Assembly (NCBI GenBank): GCA_965242615.1
Contig: CBDESR010000005.1
Coordinates: forward strand, 1,364,001 to 1,428,000
DNA: 64,000 nucleotides
Direction of reading: 5' to 3'
Source: CBDBCU01 sp965242615
GTDB lineage: Bacteria > Chloroflexota > Dehalococcoidia > Lucifugimonadales > UBA3495
A program made the translations under genes and the position numbers. This document shows, piece by piece, positions 49,309 to 57,872 of this stretch. The number at the start of each line of letters is the position of its first letter. The stretch's first letter is position 1. Under the pieces are notes generated by a model. That model had not been told where the DNA came from. It saw only the letters and a program-made list of their open reading frames with translations, and made no database searches.

Positions 49309-49749
49309 CTAGCCGGGGTCTTGGCCGTTGGCGTGGGTTTCCGGGGAGTAGCCGGGCGGCGGTTCGTCGAAGGGGAGGCCGGCCCGGAGGGCGGCTTGTT
49401 GCCGCTCGTACCAAGCGCGCACTTCCCGCTGGGTCTCCTGCCGGCCAATTTCCTGGCCTTGCTGGATGCCGATTTTGATGCCGGCTTCCAGGCGGTGTTG
49501 CTTATACTTCTCGACTACCAGATCGAATACCATCGAGACTACTCCTTTGGTCAGGTTGATGAGTTTTTCGGCCAGATAGATTACGCCGCCGGTGACCGCC
49601 AAGCCACCGAGGGCGACGGCTAACACCGACAAGCCGGTACTTTTGGCGGCGGCCGGGGCTACGACTAAGCTGACGCCAACAATGGCGGCCGCGATGACCA
49701 GGACGACGGCGAAGGTCAGGATGTAGATGATGATTTTGACTGCTACTAT
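49309..49749 (-). CDS. Membrane protein with PF-x-EPPP tail (paralogue 3 of 3), possible ATA start
   Basis: About 146 residues of unknown family. Two membrane helices (IIIYILTFAVVLVIAAAIVG and LSVLAVALGGLAVTGGVIYL) are followed by a basic helical arm with Gly spacing (GIKIGIQQGQEIGRQE) and the tail RAWYERQQAALRAGLPF then DEPPP. GGAGG at 49761-49757 lies 7 bases before ATA 49749, but no ATG, GTG or TTG follows at a usable place in this frame. The only standard upstream start (TTG 49833) runs through a hairpin. Either ATA is used or the start codon has mutated. Confidence 0.6.
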   Translation of the reverse strand: MVAVKIIIYILTFAVVLVIAAAIVGVSLVVAPAAAKSTGLSVLAVALGGLAVTGGVIYLAEKLINLTKGVVSMVFDLVVEKYKQHRLEAGIKIGIQQGQEIGRQETQREVRAWYERQQAALRAGLPFDEPPPGYSPETHANGQDPG

Positions 49750-49820
49750 GGTAACACCTCCGTGGCGGGTTGTAAAACCGCCGACCGGGTTGATTTTAGC
49801 AAGCCAAGTCAGAAATAGAC

Positions 49821-49853
49821 AGCCCCCCGGCAACGCCGGGGGGCTGGGTTTTT
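49821..49853. terminator. Hairpin terminator between the EPPP-tail gene and the binding-protein gene
   Basis: AGCCCCCCGGC pairs with GCCGGGGGGCT (49821-49845) over a 3-base loop. On the plus strand GGGTTTTT follows; on the minus strand the hairpin lies about 50 bases after the stop of the gene ending at 49896. The minus-strand gene is the one that needs a terminator here, though the T run favours the other strand. Confidence 0.6.
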
Positions 49854-49895
49854 GCGTTGGGACTGCCGGGAATGTAGGCCCGGCGGGTTGGGGGG

Positions 49896-51770
49896 TTACT
49901 GGGCGGCGCGGAGGAGGTTCCAGTGGCTGGTCTTGGAGCCGGCGGTGCCGGGGAAAGTCCAGCTCTCGACTACTTCGGGGTTATACATCACGGTCAGGCT
50001 GAACCAGAAAAAGGGAATGTCGGCGAAGTTGTAATACTTGTCGTCCCCCACTTCCAGGAGCAGCTGGTTGATGCGGTCGTAGTCGAGGGTCGCCAGGTCG
50101 CGGTAGGCGGCGTAGTTGTCCTCGATGACCTGGGAGTAGTAGCCGGCGCCGCCAACGCCCTGAGCGCTGGACCAGGAGCGCAGCCGGTTGGTCAGGGAGC
50201 GCATCGTGATGACATTGCCCCAACCGCCCTTTTTGATGAAGTCGGTGCGTTCCCGGTAGTTCTTGCGGACGGTGCCCCATTCGCTGTCGAGGAGGGTTAC
50301 GTCGATGCCGATGGGCTCCCAATAGTTAATGAGGGCTTCGAGCATTACGGCGGTTTCCGGCTCGTCGGCGGAGAAGTAGTTGTAGGAGGTGAAGGGCATC
50401 GGGTTGTCCGGGGTAAAGCCGGCCTGGGCCATCAGGTCGCGGGCGGCGTCCGGGTCGTAGCCGTAGAGTTCCTCCCAATCGGCTTCCCACTGGTCGTTCC
50501 AGGTGCCGAGAACCGGATGGTACTGGGTCAGGAGCATCAGTTCGCCCTGGCCTTTGAGGACATGGTCGAGCATTTCGGCCCGGTCGATGGCTTTGTTCAT
50601 CGCTTGGCGGACCAGTTTGCCGGTGTCCGCGGCCGCCCAAGGTACGCTGGGGTCGTAGTCCTCTTGATAGGCGGCGTAATACTGGCCGCCGAGGAACATA
50701 GTGAGGTAGTTGGTGGGGACGCCGGCGGCGGCGGGCATCATTCCCCGGCGGCCGGCTTCGAGCTGCAACTCCCGGGAGAGGGCGGCGATGTGGATTTCAC
50801 CGGTGAGCAGGGCGGCCAAGCGGGTCAAGTCCTCGCGCACCCAGCGGAGTTCGACTTCTTGGAAGTCGGGATTTTCACCGCGCCAGTGGGGTTGGGGCGC
50901 TTTCTCGAACCAGATGCTCTGCCCCTGTTCGCGGCCGCCGTACTGGTAGGAACCGGTGCCGGCGGGCTGTTCGTCGAAGCCGTCAATGCCCACTTCGTCG
51001 AACTGCCGCTTGCTCAACATCATAATCTCCCCCCCCCCAAAGCCGCGGGAGAGGATGGAGGGCGTGTCGAGGGAGATGGAGGGAAAGACAATCTGAAAGG
51101 CGTTGTCGCCCTGGGCTTCGTAAGTAGCGTCGTCAAAGAAGGAGCGGGCGGAAACCTGGGAGTCATCGCCGAGGATGCGGTCGAGGGCGGCGATGGCGTC
51201 GGCGGAGGTGAAGTTGCCATAGTCGAAGTGGAAAGGCACATTCTCCTCGAGCTGGAAAGTCCAGGTGCGGCCGTCCGGAGTGAATTCCCAAGATTTGGCG
51301 AGGCGGGGAATCCGCTCGTTAGTGGTGGCGTCGAGGCCAATGAGGGTTTCGGAGTAGGGGTCGAACTGGTAGTAGGAGGGGCGGCCGACGGTCCAGTGGC
51401 GGTTGGTTTCCTGCACTTCGCCGAGGGCGTAGATGACGCGGGTAACCTTGGCTTCGACCTGTTCCATCTGGACGGGAATGGGGGTGGGAGTGGCGATAAC
51501 CGTCTTTTCAACGACGGTTTCCCGGGGAACTTCCCGCAGGACTTCCTGGGTGCGGACTACTTCGACCGGGACTTCGCGGACGACTTCTTTTTCGACCACG
51601 ACTTCCTGGGGGACTTCGCGGATGACCTCTTTCTCGACGACCCGCTCGACTTCCACTTCCACGATTTCGGGCGCGGCCGGGGCGGCGGAGCCGCAGGCGA
51701 CGACGAGGGCGAGGGTCAGGGCTAGGGCGCCAAGGAGGATAGGTTTAGGACTGCTTAACCAACGAGGCAT
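49896..51770 (-). CDS. ABC-transporter peptide-binding lipoprotein (SBP_bac_5)
   Basis: 624 residues. The signal peptide ends in the lipobox ALVVACGS. A long linker of about 60 residues made of Val-Glu/Arg-Glu-Val-Pro steps (EKEVIREVPQEVVVEKEVV) follows, probably an extended stalk. The solute-binding domain has LAKSWEFTPDGRTWTFQLEENVPFH, AGTGSYQYGG, VRQAMNKAIDRAEML and MAQAGFTPDNP, typical of DppA/OppA-type proteins. It captures peptides or similar ligands outside the cell. No permease or ATPase genes are adjacent. ATG 51770 has GGGAGG upstream. Confidence 0.9.
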   Translation of the reverse strand: MPRWLSSPKPILLGALALTLALVVACGSAAPAAPEIVEVEVERVVEKEVIREVPQEVVVEKEVVREVPVEVVRTQEVLREVPRETVVEKTVIATPTPIPVQMEQVEAKVTRVIYALGEVQETNRHWTVGRPSYYQFDPYSETLIGLDATTNERIPRLAKSWEFTPDGRTWTFQLEENVPFHFDYGNFTSADAIAALDRILGDDSQVSARSFFDDATYEAQGDNAFQIVFPSISLDTPSILSRGFGGGEIMMLSKRQFDEVGIDGFDEQPAGTGSYQYGGREQGQSIWFEKAPQPHWRGENPDFQEVELRWVREDLTRLAALLTGEIHIAALSRELQLEAGRRGMMPAAAGVPTNYLTMFLGGQYYAAYQEDYDPSVPWAAADTGKLVRQAMNKAIDRAEMLDHVLKGQGELMLLTQYHPVLGTWNDQWEADWEELYGYDPDAARDLMAQAGFTPDNPMPFTSYNYFSADEPETAVMLEALINYWEPIGIDVTLLDSEWGTVRKNYRERTDFIKKGGWGNVITMRSLTNRLRSWSSAQGVGGAGYYSQVIEDNYAAYRDLATLDYDRINQLLLEVGDDKYYNFADIPFFWFSLTVMYNPEVVESWTFPGTAGSKTSHWNLLRAAQ

Positions 51771-51967
51771 CGGTGTAACCTCCCCGATTGTAGATTAAGT
51801 TCCGGCGATGGGGCAGCAGGCCGGGGACTTGCCGGAAATTTGGCAGATTATAAAGCGGGGGATTTAAGGGTGTCAATAGGGGGAATGGTTAATTAGGAAT
51901 TAGGAATTGAGAATTAAGAATTGGGGGAGTTTGCGGATGGGGAAAGGGGGTTAGGGCGGGGATTTGA

Positions 51968-51998
51968 GATTCCTCGGCTGCGCCTCGGAATGACATGG
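51968..51998. repeat. Half copy of the TGTCATTCCGAGG palindromic repeat
   Basis: GAGATTCCTCGGCTGCGCCT followed by CGGAATGACA is one arm of the 90-bp palindromic repeat. The other arm is absent; a second short ATGTCATTCC-like stretch (52010-52020) lies close by. It sits between the binding-protein gene and repeat copy C. Confidence 0.6.
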
Positions 51999-52038
51999 GG
52001 GATGTAAAGGGAATGACATAGGTCGGGTACGGGGAATA

Positions 52039-52705
52039 GCCGGGGCAGGACCTCCTGGCTGCCCCGGCGGGTTAGTTTTGGGGTTTTGTCGCGGGTGGCG
52101 GAACCCAAGGCCCTGAGTTCCGCCCGTCGCGGAGGATTGCGCTGACCAAGCCATCCGGGTTGCCTGCTCCGGGGGTTATCCTGGCTTGATCCGCCCGGAG
52201 TTTCCCGACTTAATCAGCATTGCAGCATAGAACCTTGAGGTGGGCCGCCGCAACGCCGGTTGGCATACTTGGCGATTCGTCATGCCGACGGAGCCCCAGT
52301 TCCAATGCAGTCGATTGACCACCCTCCGGTCAACCTAGAGTAGCTCCAACTCCTGGGGGGATTGGCCGCCGCTGGCGGGGAGCCGTTGGCGGTTGCTGCC
52401 CCCGGATGGGGTTTGGCGGGCGGCCCGGGGCCGTAACGGCCGCGGCGGGTGGCCCGATTTACCCGGTGGGGAGCCGGGGCCCGGAAGCCGGTTCAAGGCC
52501 GGCTGTTGGGGCCGCACAGCGCGCTGCGAGCTGGTGATTTCACGGTAAGCTTAGCGTAAAGAACCCGGCGTCCCGGGGTCAGGTTAACCTGGACGATTCT
52601 TATTATGGGGGCGGGAATTATAGCTGTCAAGGGGATTTAAGACGGATTTTCGGATGAATGTATGGAATTGGGGGTTCTGGATTCCCACTTTCGTGGGAAT
52701 GACGG
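52039..52705 (-). ncRNA. Copy C of the ~0.6 kb promoter-bearing non-coding repeat
   Basis: Read on the minus strand, it starts with CATTCCCACGAAAGTGGG (near 52700), has the promoter TTGACA (52630-52625), 17 bases, CATAAT (52607-52602), then CTGACCCCGGGACGCCGGG, ACGCTAAGCTTACCGTGAAA and a CGCAGCGCGCTGTG palindrome. The hairpin GGTTGACC..GGTCAATC, the block CCAACCGGCGTT, the terminal stem GGGCGGAACTC/GGGTTCCGCC (52097-52124) and the last stem GCCGGGGCAG/CTGCCCCGGC (52039-52068) follow. The middle part is the most divergent of the three copies. Confidence 0.6.
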
Positions 52706-52822
52706 TGGGAGGGATGAGGAGACGGCGGGGGGCTGACGGGCGGTTTTAAGCGGCGTATTTTCTGTGGTAGAATAATCCCGGTATTCCCCAAATCCCAAGG
52801 TTTCCCCCAGAGGAGTGGTTTG

Positions 52823-53719
52823 ATGAATTTCAAGTTACGAGCGGGCCGCGCCGGGCGGTTCCTGTTCCTTGCCTTGTTCGCCATCGGCTTGCTGGCGGCG
52901 GCTTGCGGCAGCGCCAGTCAACCACCTCCGGTCAGGGAACCGGCCGCGCCGGCGGCGGCGGCCCAAGTCGCGCCGGCGCAATCGGTCAATGAGGAACCGG
53001 CGGTTAAAGCCGCGCCGGCTAATCCGGCGCAAGCGGCAAAACCGGCCGGGCAAGAGGCGGCGGCCAAGGCGATGCCGGCGGCGGCCGGGGAATCGTCCCA
53101 AAGGCAGCCGGCCGCCCCAGCGGAACCGGCGGCCGCTGAACCGGCCCCGGCGGCGGCCGTTGCTCAAGCGGAGCCGGTTGCGCCCGTTGCGCCGGCGGCA
53201 CCGGCGGCCGTGGAGCCGGAACCGGTTGCCCAAGTTGAACCGGCGGCGCCGGCGGTTCCTTTGCCGGAAACCGGGCATCAGGTCGGGTATCGTATCCCCG
53301 ACTTTACGCTGGAACTGGCGGCGGGCGGCACAATTACGGCGGCTGAATTGACGGCGGCCGGGCGGCCGACTTTCCTGTTTTTCTTTGCCACTACTTGAGG
53401 GGTCTGCACCGCCGAGTTGCGGCGGCTGAAAGACATCTATCCCGAATATGCCGAGGCGGTGGACTTTTACGCCATCGGCACCTTTTCCAAGCGCATCGAA
53501 AGTCTGGAAACTTTGGAAAGCTACCGCCAAAAGCAGGGACATCCCTGGCCGGTCGCCAATCCGACCGACGGCGCTATCCTGCAAGACTTGGGCGTGACGG
53601 TTCAGTCCACTAAAATAGCCTTCGACGGCAACGGGGTAATCACCTATCGGGACGGCTTTGGCGATGGCGACCCGGAGGTTTGGCGGCAGGTCTTTGCGGA
53701 ATTGGCCCAACCGCAGTAA
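52823..53719 (+). CDS. Lipoprotein redoxin-like selenoprotein (active site U-G-V-C), tandem copy 1
   Basis: 298 residues when TGA 53396-53398 is read as selenocysteine (residue 192). A lipobox (LLAAACGS) is followed by a 120-residue Ala/Pro/Glu-rich spacer, then a thioredoxin-fold domain: VGYRIPDFTLELAAGGTITA, then PTFLFFFATT-Sec-GVCTAELRRL, where U-x-x-C replaces the C-x-x-C active site. The frame goes on through LKDIYPEYAEAVDFYAIG and IAFDGNGVITYRDG, as expected of an AhpC-TSA/TlpA-like redoxin. A SECIS hairpin follows the TGA. It probably reduces disulphides or peroxides at the membrane surface. ATG 52823 has AGAGGAG upstream. Confidence 0.9.
53409..53425 (+). promoter_or_regulatory. SECIS hairpin of redoxin selenoprotein 1
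   Basis: CCGCCG pairs with CGGCGG over the loop AGTTG, starting 10 bases after the TGA, with a G as second loop base. The paralogue has CCGCTG/CAGCGG with the same loop at the same distance, a compensatory C-G to T-A change. Confidence 0.8.
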
Positions 53720-53749
53720 CCGGACGGGCCGGCTGCCGGGAGGCGGGCA

Positions 53750-54415
53750 ATGAACGGCAATTTGTGGACCAGCCGTATCCTGCCGGCTTTGGGATTGCTG
53801 ATTGCCTTGGCCGGCTTGGGGGTGTCGGTCTATCTGGCGGTCAGCCAACCGGGGGAGCCGGCGGCCGGCGCGGCGACTAATCCGGCTACGGCCGACGCGG
53901 CGGACAAGCCGGCGGCGGGCGTCGTTTTGACCGGGGCGGATTTTCCGGCGGCGGCGGCGGCTGTTGCGCCGGGTCATCAAGTGGGCTACCGCATCCCGGA
54001 TTTTGCTTTGGAATTGGCGGACGGGGGCGCGGTTACGGCGGCTGACCTGATAGCACAGAGCAAGCCGACTTTTTTATTTTTCTGGGCCACTACTTGACCG
54101 GTTTGCACCGCTGAGTTGCAGCGGATGGGGGATATTTACCCGGATTATGCTGAGGAGGTGGCCTTTTATGCCGTTGGCGTCCATCCCGGCATTGTCGAAG
54201 ACCTGGCTACCCTGGAGCGTTACCGGCGGGAACGGGGACAGCCCTGGCCGGTGGCCGTGGCCCCCCGGCAGCTGCTGACGGATCTGAATGTAACCATCCA
54301 ATCCACTAAAATAGCCTTCGACGGCAATGGGGTAATCACCTACCGGGAGGGTATGGGGCGCGGCGATGATGCCACTTGGCGGCGGGTCTTTGCGGAACTG
54401 GCGGCCGGGGAATAA
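53750..54415 (+). CDS. Membrane-anchored redoxin-like selenoprotein (active site U-P-V-C), tandem copy 2
   Basis: 221 residues with Sec at residue 116 (TGA 54095-54097). An uncleaved N-terminal helix (ILPALGLLIALAGLGVSVYLAV) anchors the protein; a short Ala-rich spacer leads to VGYRIPDFALELADGGAVTA and PTFLFFWATT-Sec-PVCTAELQRM. The tail IQSTKIAFDGNGVITYREG is nearly identical to copy 1, also at DNA level, so the pair arose by duplication. It starts 30 bases after copy 1. The two anchors differ (lipid versus helix), which may place them on the same face with different partners. Confidence 0.9.
54108..54124 (+). promoter_or_regulatory. SECIS hairpin of redoxin selenoprotein 2
   Basis: CCGCTG pairs with CAGCGG over the loop AGTTG, 10 bases after the TGA. 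Stem length, loop and distance equal those of copy 1, with one compensated base pair. Confidence 0.8.
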
Positions 54416-54529
54416 TAGCCGGGCAATGGGGGCGGAAGTGCCATCCATCCCGGCACTACCCGCCCGGCAATCAGCCTGGGCATTGCCCATACTGGCAAGG
54501 GCGGCGATACGGAAAGCAGGAGCGTAAGA

Positions 54530-54961
54530 ATGGCGGCGCAGCAGGGCGATACGGTTAAGGTTCATTACACCGGGCGGCTGGATGACGGCAGCGTGTTTGA
54601 TTCCTCGGAGGGCGGGGCGCCGCTGGAGTTCACCATCGGCCAAGGGCAGATGATACCCGGCTTTGAACAGGGCGTGGTGGGTATGGCGGCCGGGGAATCC
54701 CGCACGGTGATTATCGCCGCCGACCAAGCATACGGCATTTACCAGCCGCAGGGGGTGATTGAAGTTCCCCGGTCGGATATTCCGGCATCCATCCCCCTGG
54801 AAGTGGGGATGCAGCTGCAAGCCACCGGCCGCGACGGACGCCCGGCGTATATGACGGTGCTGGAACTGTCCGCCGACCGGGTAAAGCTGGACGGCAACCA
54901 TCCCCTGGCCGGCAAGGATTTGACCTTTGACTTGCAGTTGGTGGAAATACAGCCGGGGTAA
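54530..54961 (+). CDS. FKBP-type peptidyl-prolyl isomerase (SlyD-like)
   Basis: 143 residues. The FKBP core is DTVKVHYTGRLDDGSVFDSSEGGAPLEFTIGQGQMIPGFEQGVVGMAAGE, and the insert-in-flap region VIIAADQAYGIYQPQGVIEVPRSDIP is of the SlyD type. It speeds proline isomerisation and can act as a chaperone. No His-rich metal tail is present. ATG 54530 has CAGGAG upstream. It follows the two redoxin genes in the same direction, which suggests a folding/redox operon. Confidence 0.92.
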   Translation: MAAQQGDTVKVHYTGRLDDGSVFDSSEGGAPLEFTIGQGQMIPGFEQGVVGMAAGESRTVIIAADQAYGIYQPQGVIEVPRSDIPASIPLEVGMQLQATGRDGRPAYMTVLELSADRVKLDGNHPLAGKDLTFDLQLVEIQPG

Positions 54962-54985
54962 GCGGCGGCCGCAGAGTAGCGGTCG

Positions 54986-56344
54986 CTATTCCGCTGCCGC
55001 CGGCGGCGGGGCCGGCCGCCGGGCCAGGGCAAACATCACGGCGCTTAAAACGAAGGTCGGGGCAAAAGTCGCCAGCACGATGGCATATTCCCCGGTAGTA
55101 TCCCGAATCCAGCCGGCGTAGATGGGCGCAATAAACATTCCCATGTTGTGGAAAATGCTCATCGCCCCCATCAGGCTGGCAAAGCGCGCCCGCCCGAAAT
55201 AATCGCCGACCATTATCCAGTTCACCGAAGTTATGCCCTCGACTACCGCCAAGCCCAGGATGAACACAATCAGGGCGGGCCACTGCGGCAGTATCCACAG
55301 CCCAATCAGTCCCAACGCGCCCAGGTTCATCCCGTAGAACAGCAGCTTGCGCGGCGATACCTTGTCGCCGGCTACGCCCAAGAGAAAGCGCAGCGGTATC
55401 GCCATAAAGAACATTACCGAGGCCGCCACGGTTGCCGTCTGTTCGTCCACACCTTTCCAAGTCAGCAGGGGAAAGAGATGGATGATGATGGAATTGGTGG
55501 CGGATACCCGGGTGATGACGCCGGCTAAGAGAAACCAGAAGGCTGAGGTCCGGAGGGCTTGGCGGACGGTAAAGTCGTGGCGTGGCGGTTCGCCGGACCG
55601 GGTTGGGGCGTGATGGCCGCCGCCGTGCCGGGATGCCGGCCGGGACGCGGCGGCCGCGCCGGGCCGGTCGCCATCCGGCAGCAAGCCAATGTCCTCCGGG
55701 CGGCTGCGGATGATATAAGCTACCGGCAGGGTCAGCAGGGCGATGAATAAGCCGATGATAAATACCGTCGGCCGCCAGCCCAGCGCGGTAATGCCCCAGT
55801 GCAGCAATGGCACGACGATTGCCCCGCCGCCGGCAAAGGAAGTCATCAGGGTGGATAGGGCTAACGCCTTGCGCCGCACGAACCACTGATTGACCGTCGC
55901 CATCAGGGTTTGCCCCAAGCCGGCGGTTTTGCCTACGGAGACCACGCCGACGAACAGGAATACCAGCTGCCAGTATTCCTGCGCGAAAGCCAGGAGCATC
56001 AAGCCAATGCCGGCGGTCAGGCCGCCGAATAGAATCATCGGGCGGGAGCCGAACTTGTCCACCAACCAGCCGACCAGCGGCGCGCCGAGGCCGCCTTCGG
56101 CCCGGGCCAGGCTGAACACCAGAGACATGGCGGCGTAGGAAATGCCTAAATCGCCGCGGATGGGTTCAAAGAAACGGGGAAAGCCGGTGGAGATGGCGCC
56201 GTTGCCGAACATCCCTTGCAGGCAGGCTACGGCCACTACCCGCCAGCCGTAAAAGAAACGCCCCGGCGGCCGCGGCCGGGCGGTTTCCCCCGGCTGACGG
56301 CCGGCGGCGGCCGGGGCGGCAGTTTCGGCAGCAGTATCTTGCAT
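54986..56344 (-). CDS. MFS transporter, oxalate/formate-antiporter-like
   Basis: 452 residues with about twelve membrane helices. The first helix FFYGWRVVAVACLQGMFGNGAISTGF and the loop GWLVDKFGSRPMILFGG (G-x(3)-D-x-G-R motif A) are of the OFA type. A His/Arg-rich central loop (about 215-250) separates the halves. It probably exchanges small organic acids across the membrane; the substrate is unknown. It is convergent with the FKBP gene. Confidence 0.85.
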   Translation of the reverse strand: MQDTAAETAAPAAAGRQPGETARPRPPGRFFYGWRVVAVACLQGMFGNGAISTGFPRFFEPIRGDLGISYAAMSLVFSLARAEGGLGAPLVGWLVDKFGSRPMILFGGLTAGIGLMLLAFAQEYWQLVFLFVGVVSVGKTAGLGQTLMATVNQWFVRRKALALSTLMTSFAGGGAIVVPLLHWGITALGWRPTVFIIGLFIALLTLPVAYIIRSRPEDIGLLPDGDRPGAAAASRPASRHGGGHHAPTRSGEPPRHDFTVRQALRTSAFWFLLAGVITRVSATNSIIIHLFPLLTWKGVDEQTATVAASVMFFMAIPLRFLLGVAGDKVSPRKLLFYGMNLGALGLIGLWILPQWPALIVFILGLAVVEGITSVNWIMVGDYFGRARFASLMGAMSIFHNMGMFIAPIYAGWIRDTTGEYAIVLATFAPTFVLSAVMFALARRPAPPPAAAE

Positions 56345-56526
56345 TACCCCCGCATAATATCCCGAAAGTTAATAATCAGTCAAGGGCATTATTACAATTC
56401 ATTATTCGGGCGGTTGCTTGTGTCGGCACTGATTGCCGGCTAGAACCGCCATCCCGCTTGTGCTACAATGGGCGGCACTTATTTAGGTGGCAAAGCCCCA
56501 TCCGGCTGGGCTGGAGTTAGGTTGTT

Positions 56527-57093
56527 ATGGTTACGGTTGCTGTTGCTCCCAAGTTGATTACCGCCGACGAGTTGCTGTTGATGCCCCGGGGGTACGGGCG
56601 GCGTTACGAACTGCTGCGCGGCGTGGTGGTGGATAAAATGCCGGCGGGATACCAGCATAGCGTAGTGGTATCCCGGATTAACATGGCTTTGGGCAATTAT
56701 ATCGAGCCTAATGACTACGGAGAGGGCCGGGTCGGGGAACCGGGCTATTGGCTGGAAAAGGAGCCGGATACGGTGCGGTCACCGGATATAGCTTGGATTG
56801 CGCCGGGACGCATTCCGGACGGGACGCCGGGTTATCCGGAACTGTCTCCCGACCTGACGGTAGAAGTCAAAGTGCCGGGCAACTCTTATCCGGAACTGGC
56901 GGCCAAGGCGGGGATGTGGCTGAGCTATGGCTCCCGGGAGGTCTGGGTGGCGGACCCGGAGCGGGTTACGATTACGGTGTATCGCCTTTATCAGGAGCCG
57001 GTGACTTTGACCGCGGATGATACGCTGGAGGGCGGCGATTTGCTGCCCGGTTTTGCCGTTCCGGTTTGGCGGCTGTTTCGGCGGCATCGCTAA
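56527..57093 (+). CDS. Uma2-family (DUF820) PD-(D/E)XK protein, tandem copy 1
   Basis: 188 residues. Family blocks are KLITADELLLMPRGYGRRYELLRGVVVDKMPAG, SPDIAWIAPGR, and PDLTVEVKVPGNSYPELAAKAGMWLSYGSREVWVADP, where Asp and Glu-x-Lys form the nuclease-like site. The biological role of Uma2 proteins is not settled. The promoter region CTTGTGCTACAATGGGCGG recurs before copy 3. ATG 56527 is the start. Confidence 0.88.
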   Translation: MVTVAVAPKLITADELLLMPRGYGRRYELLRGVVVDKMPAGYQHSVVVSRINMALGNYIEPNDYGEGRVGEPGYWLEKEPDTVRSPDIAWIAPGRIPDGTPGYPELSPDLTVEVKVPGNSYPELAAKAGMWLSYGSREVWVADPERVTITVYRLYQEPVTLTADDTLEGGDLLPGFAVPVWRLFRRHR

Positions 57094-57208
57094 TCTCGTT
57101 CCCACCCCAAAGCCCCGCTTTCCCGCCGCCATCCGGTTTGTGGTGCGATTCGGTGTTCATTTAGGTGGCAAAGCCCGATCTGGCTTGACTGGTGTAATGT
57201 AGGCATAG

Positions 57209-57762
57209 AGAGTTACCGCTGTCAAACTGATTACCGCCGAGGAGCTGCTGCTGATGCCCCGGAACGGGCGGCGTTACGAGTTGCTGCGCGGCGTATTGGT
57301 GAAAAAATGCCTACTGGAAACCCGCACCGCATCACGGTGTCCCGCATTGACCGGGTCTTGGGCAATTATGCCGAGGCCAACGACTATGGAGAGAGTGGAG
57401 CCGGGGAACCGGGCTATCGTCTGGAACGGGCTACGGGTGTGGTGCACGCGCCGGATGTGGTGTGGATTGCGCCGGGTCGCATTCCGGCCGGGGCGAAGGG
57501 TTATCCGGAACTGGCCCCGGATTTGGCGGTGGAGGTTAAGTCGCCGGGCAATTCTTATCCGGAACTGGCGGCCAAGGCGGCGATGTGGCTGAGCTATGGC
57601 TCCCGGGAGGTTTGGGTGGCGGACCCGGAGCGGGTTACTATTACCGTGTACCGCCTTTACCAGGAGCCGGTTACTTTGACTGAGGATGATACGCTGGAGG
57701 GCGGCGATTTGCTGCCCGGTTTTGCCGTTCCGGTGTGGCAGCTGTTCCGGCGGCATCGCTAA
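57209..57762 (+). pseudogene. Broken Uma2-family gene, tandem copy 2
   Basis: The sequence follows copies 1 and 3 throughout but has lost the ATG (AGA at the equivalent place), lacks 9 bases in the N-terminus and has a one-base deletion near 57298-57304, where GTGGATAAAATGCC became GTGAAAAAATGCC. After the shift the frame MPTGNPHRITVSR to LFRRHR is intact, including VEVKSPGNSYPE. The equivalent promoter box has decayed too (TACAAT to TGCGAT). A restart at ATG 57307 would give a truncated 151-residue protein with the nuclease core. Confidence 0.75.
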
Positions 57763-57872
57763 TCCGGTTCCCACCCCAACATCTATCTTTCCTGCCGCCC
57801 GCCTTGTGCTACAATGGGCGGCGCTTATTCCGGGGGAAAGCCCCCATCCGGTTGGACTGGTGTAAGGTAGTT

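Noticed and set aside
57290..57310. Programmed frameshift at the A-rich run (GTGAAAAAATG) in Uma2 copy 2
   Set aside because: The copy has also lost its start codon and promoter box and nine bases, so simple decay explains it better.
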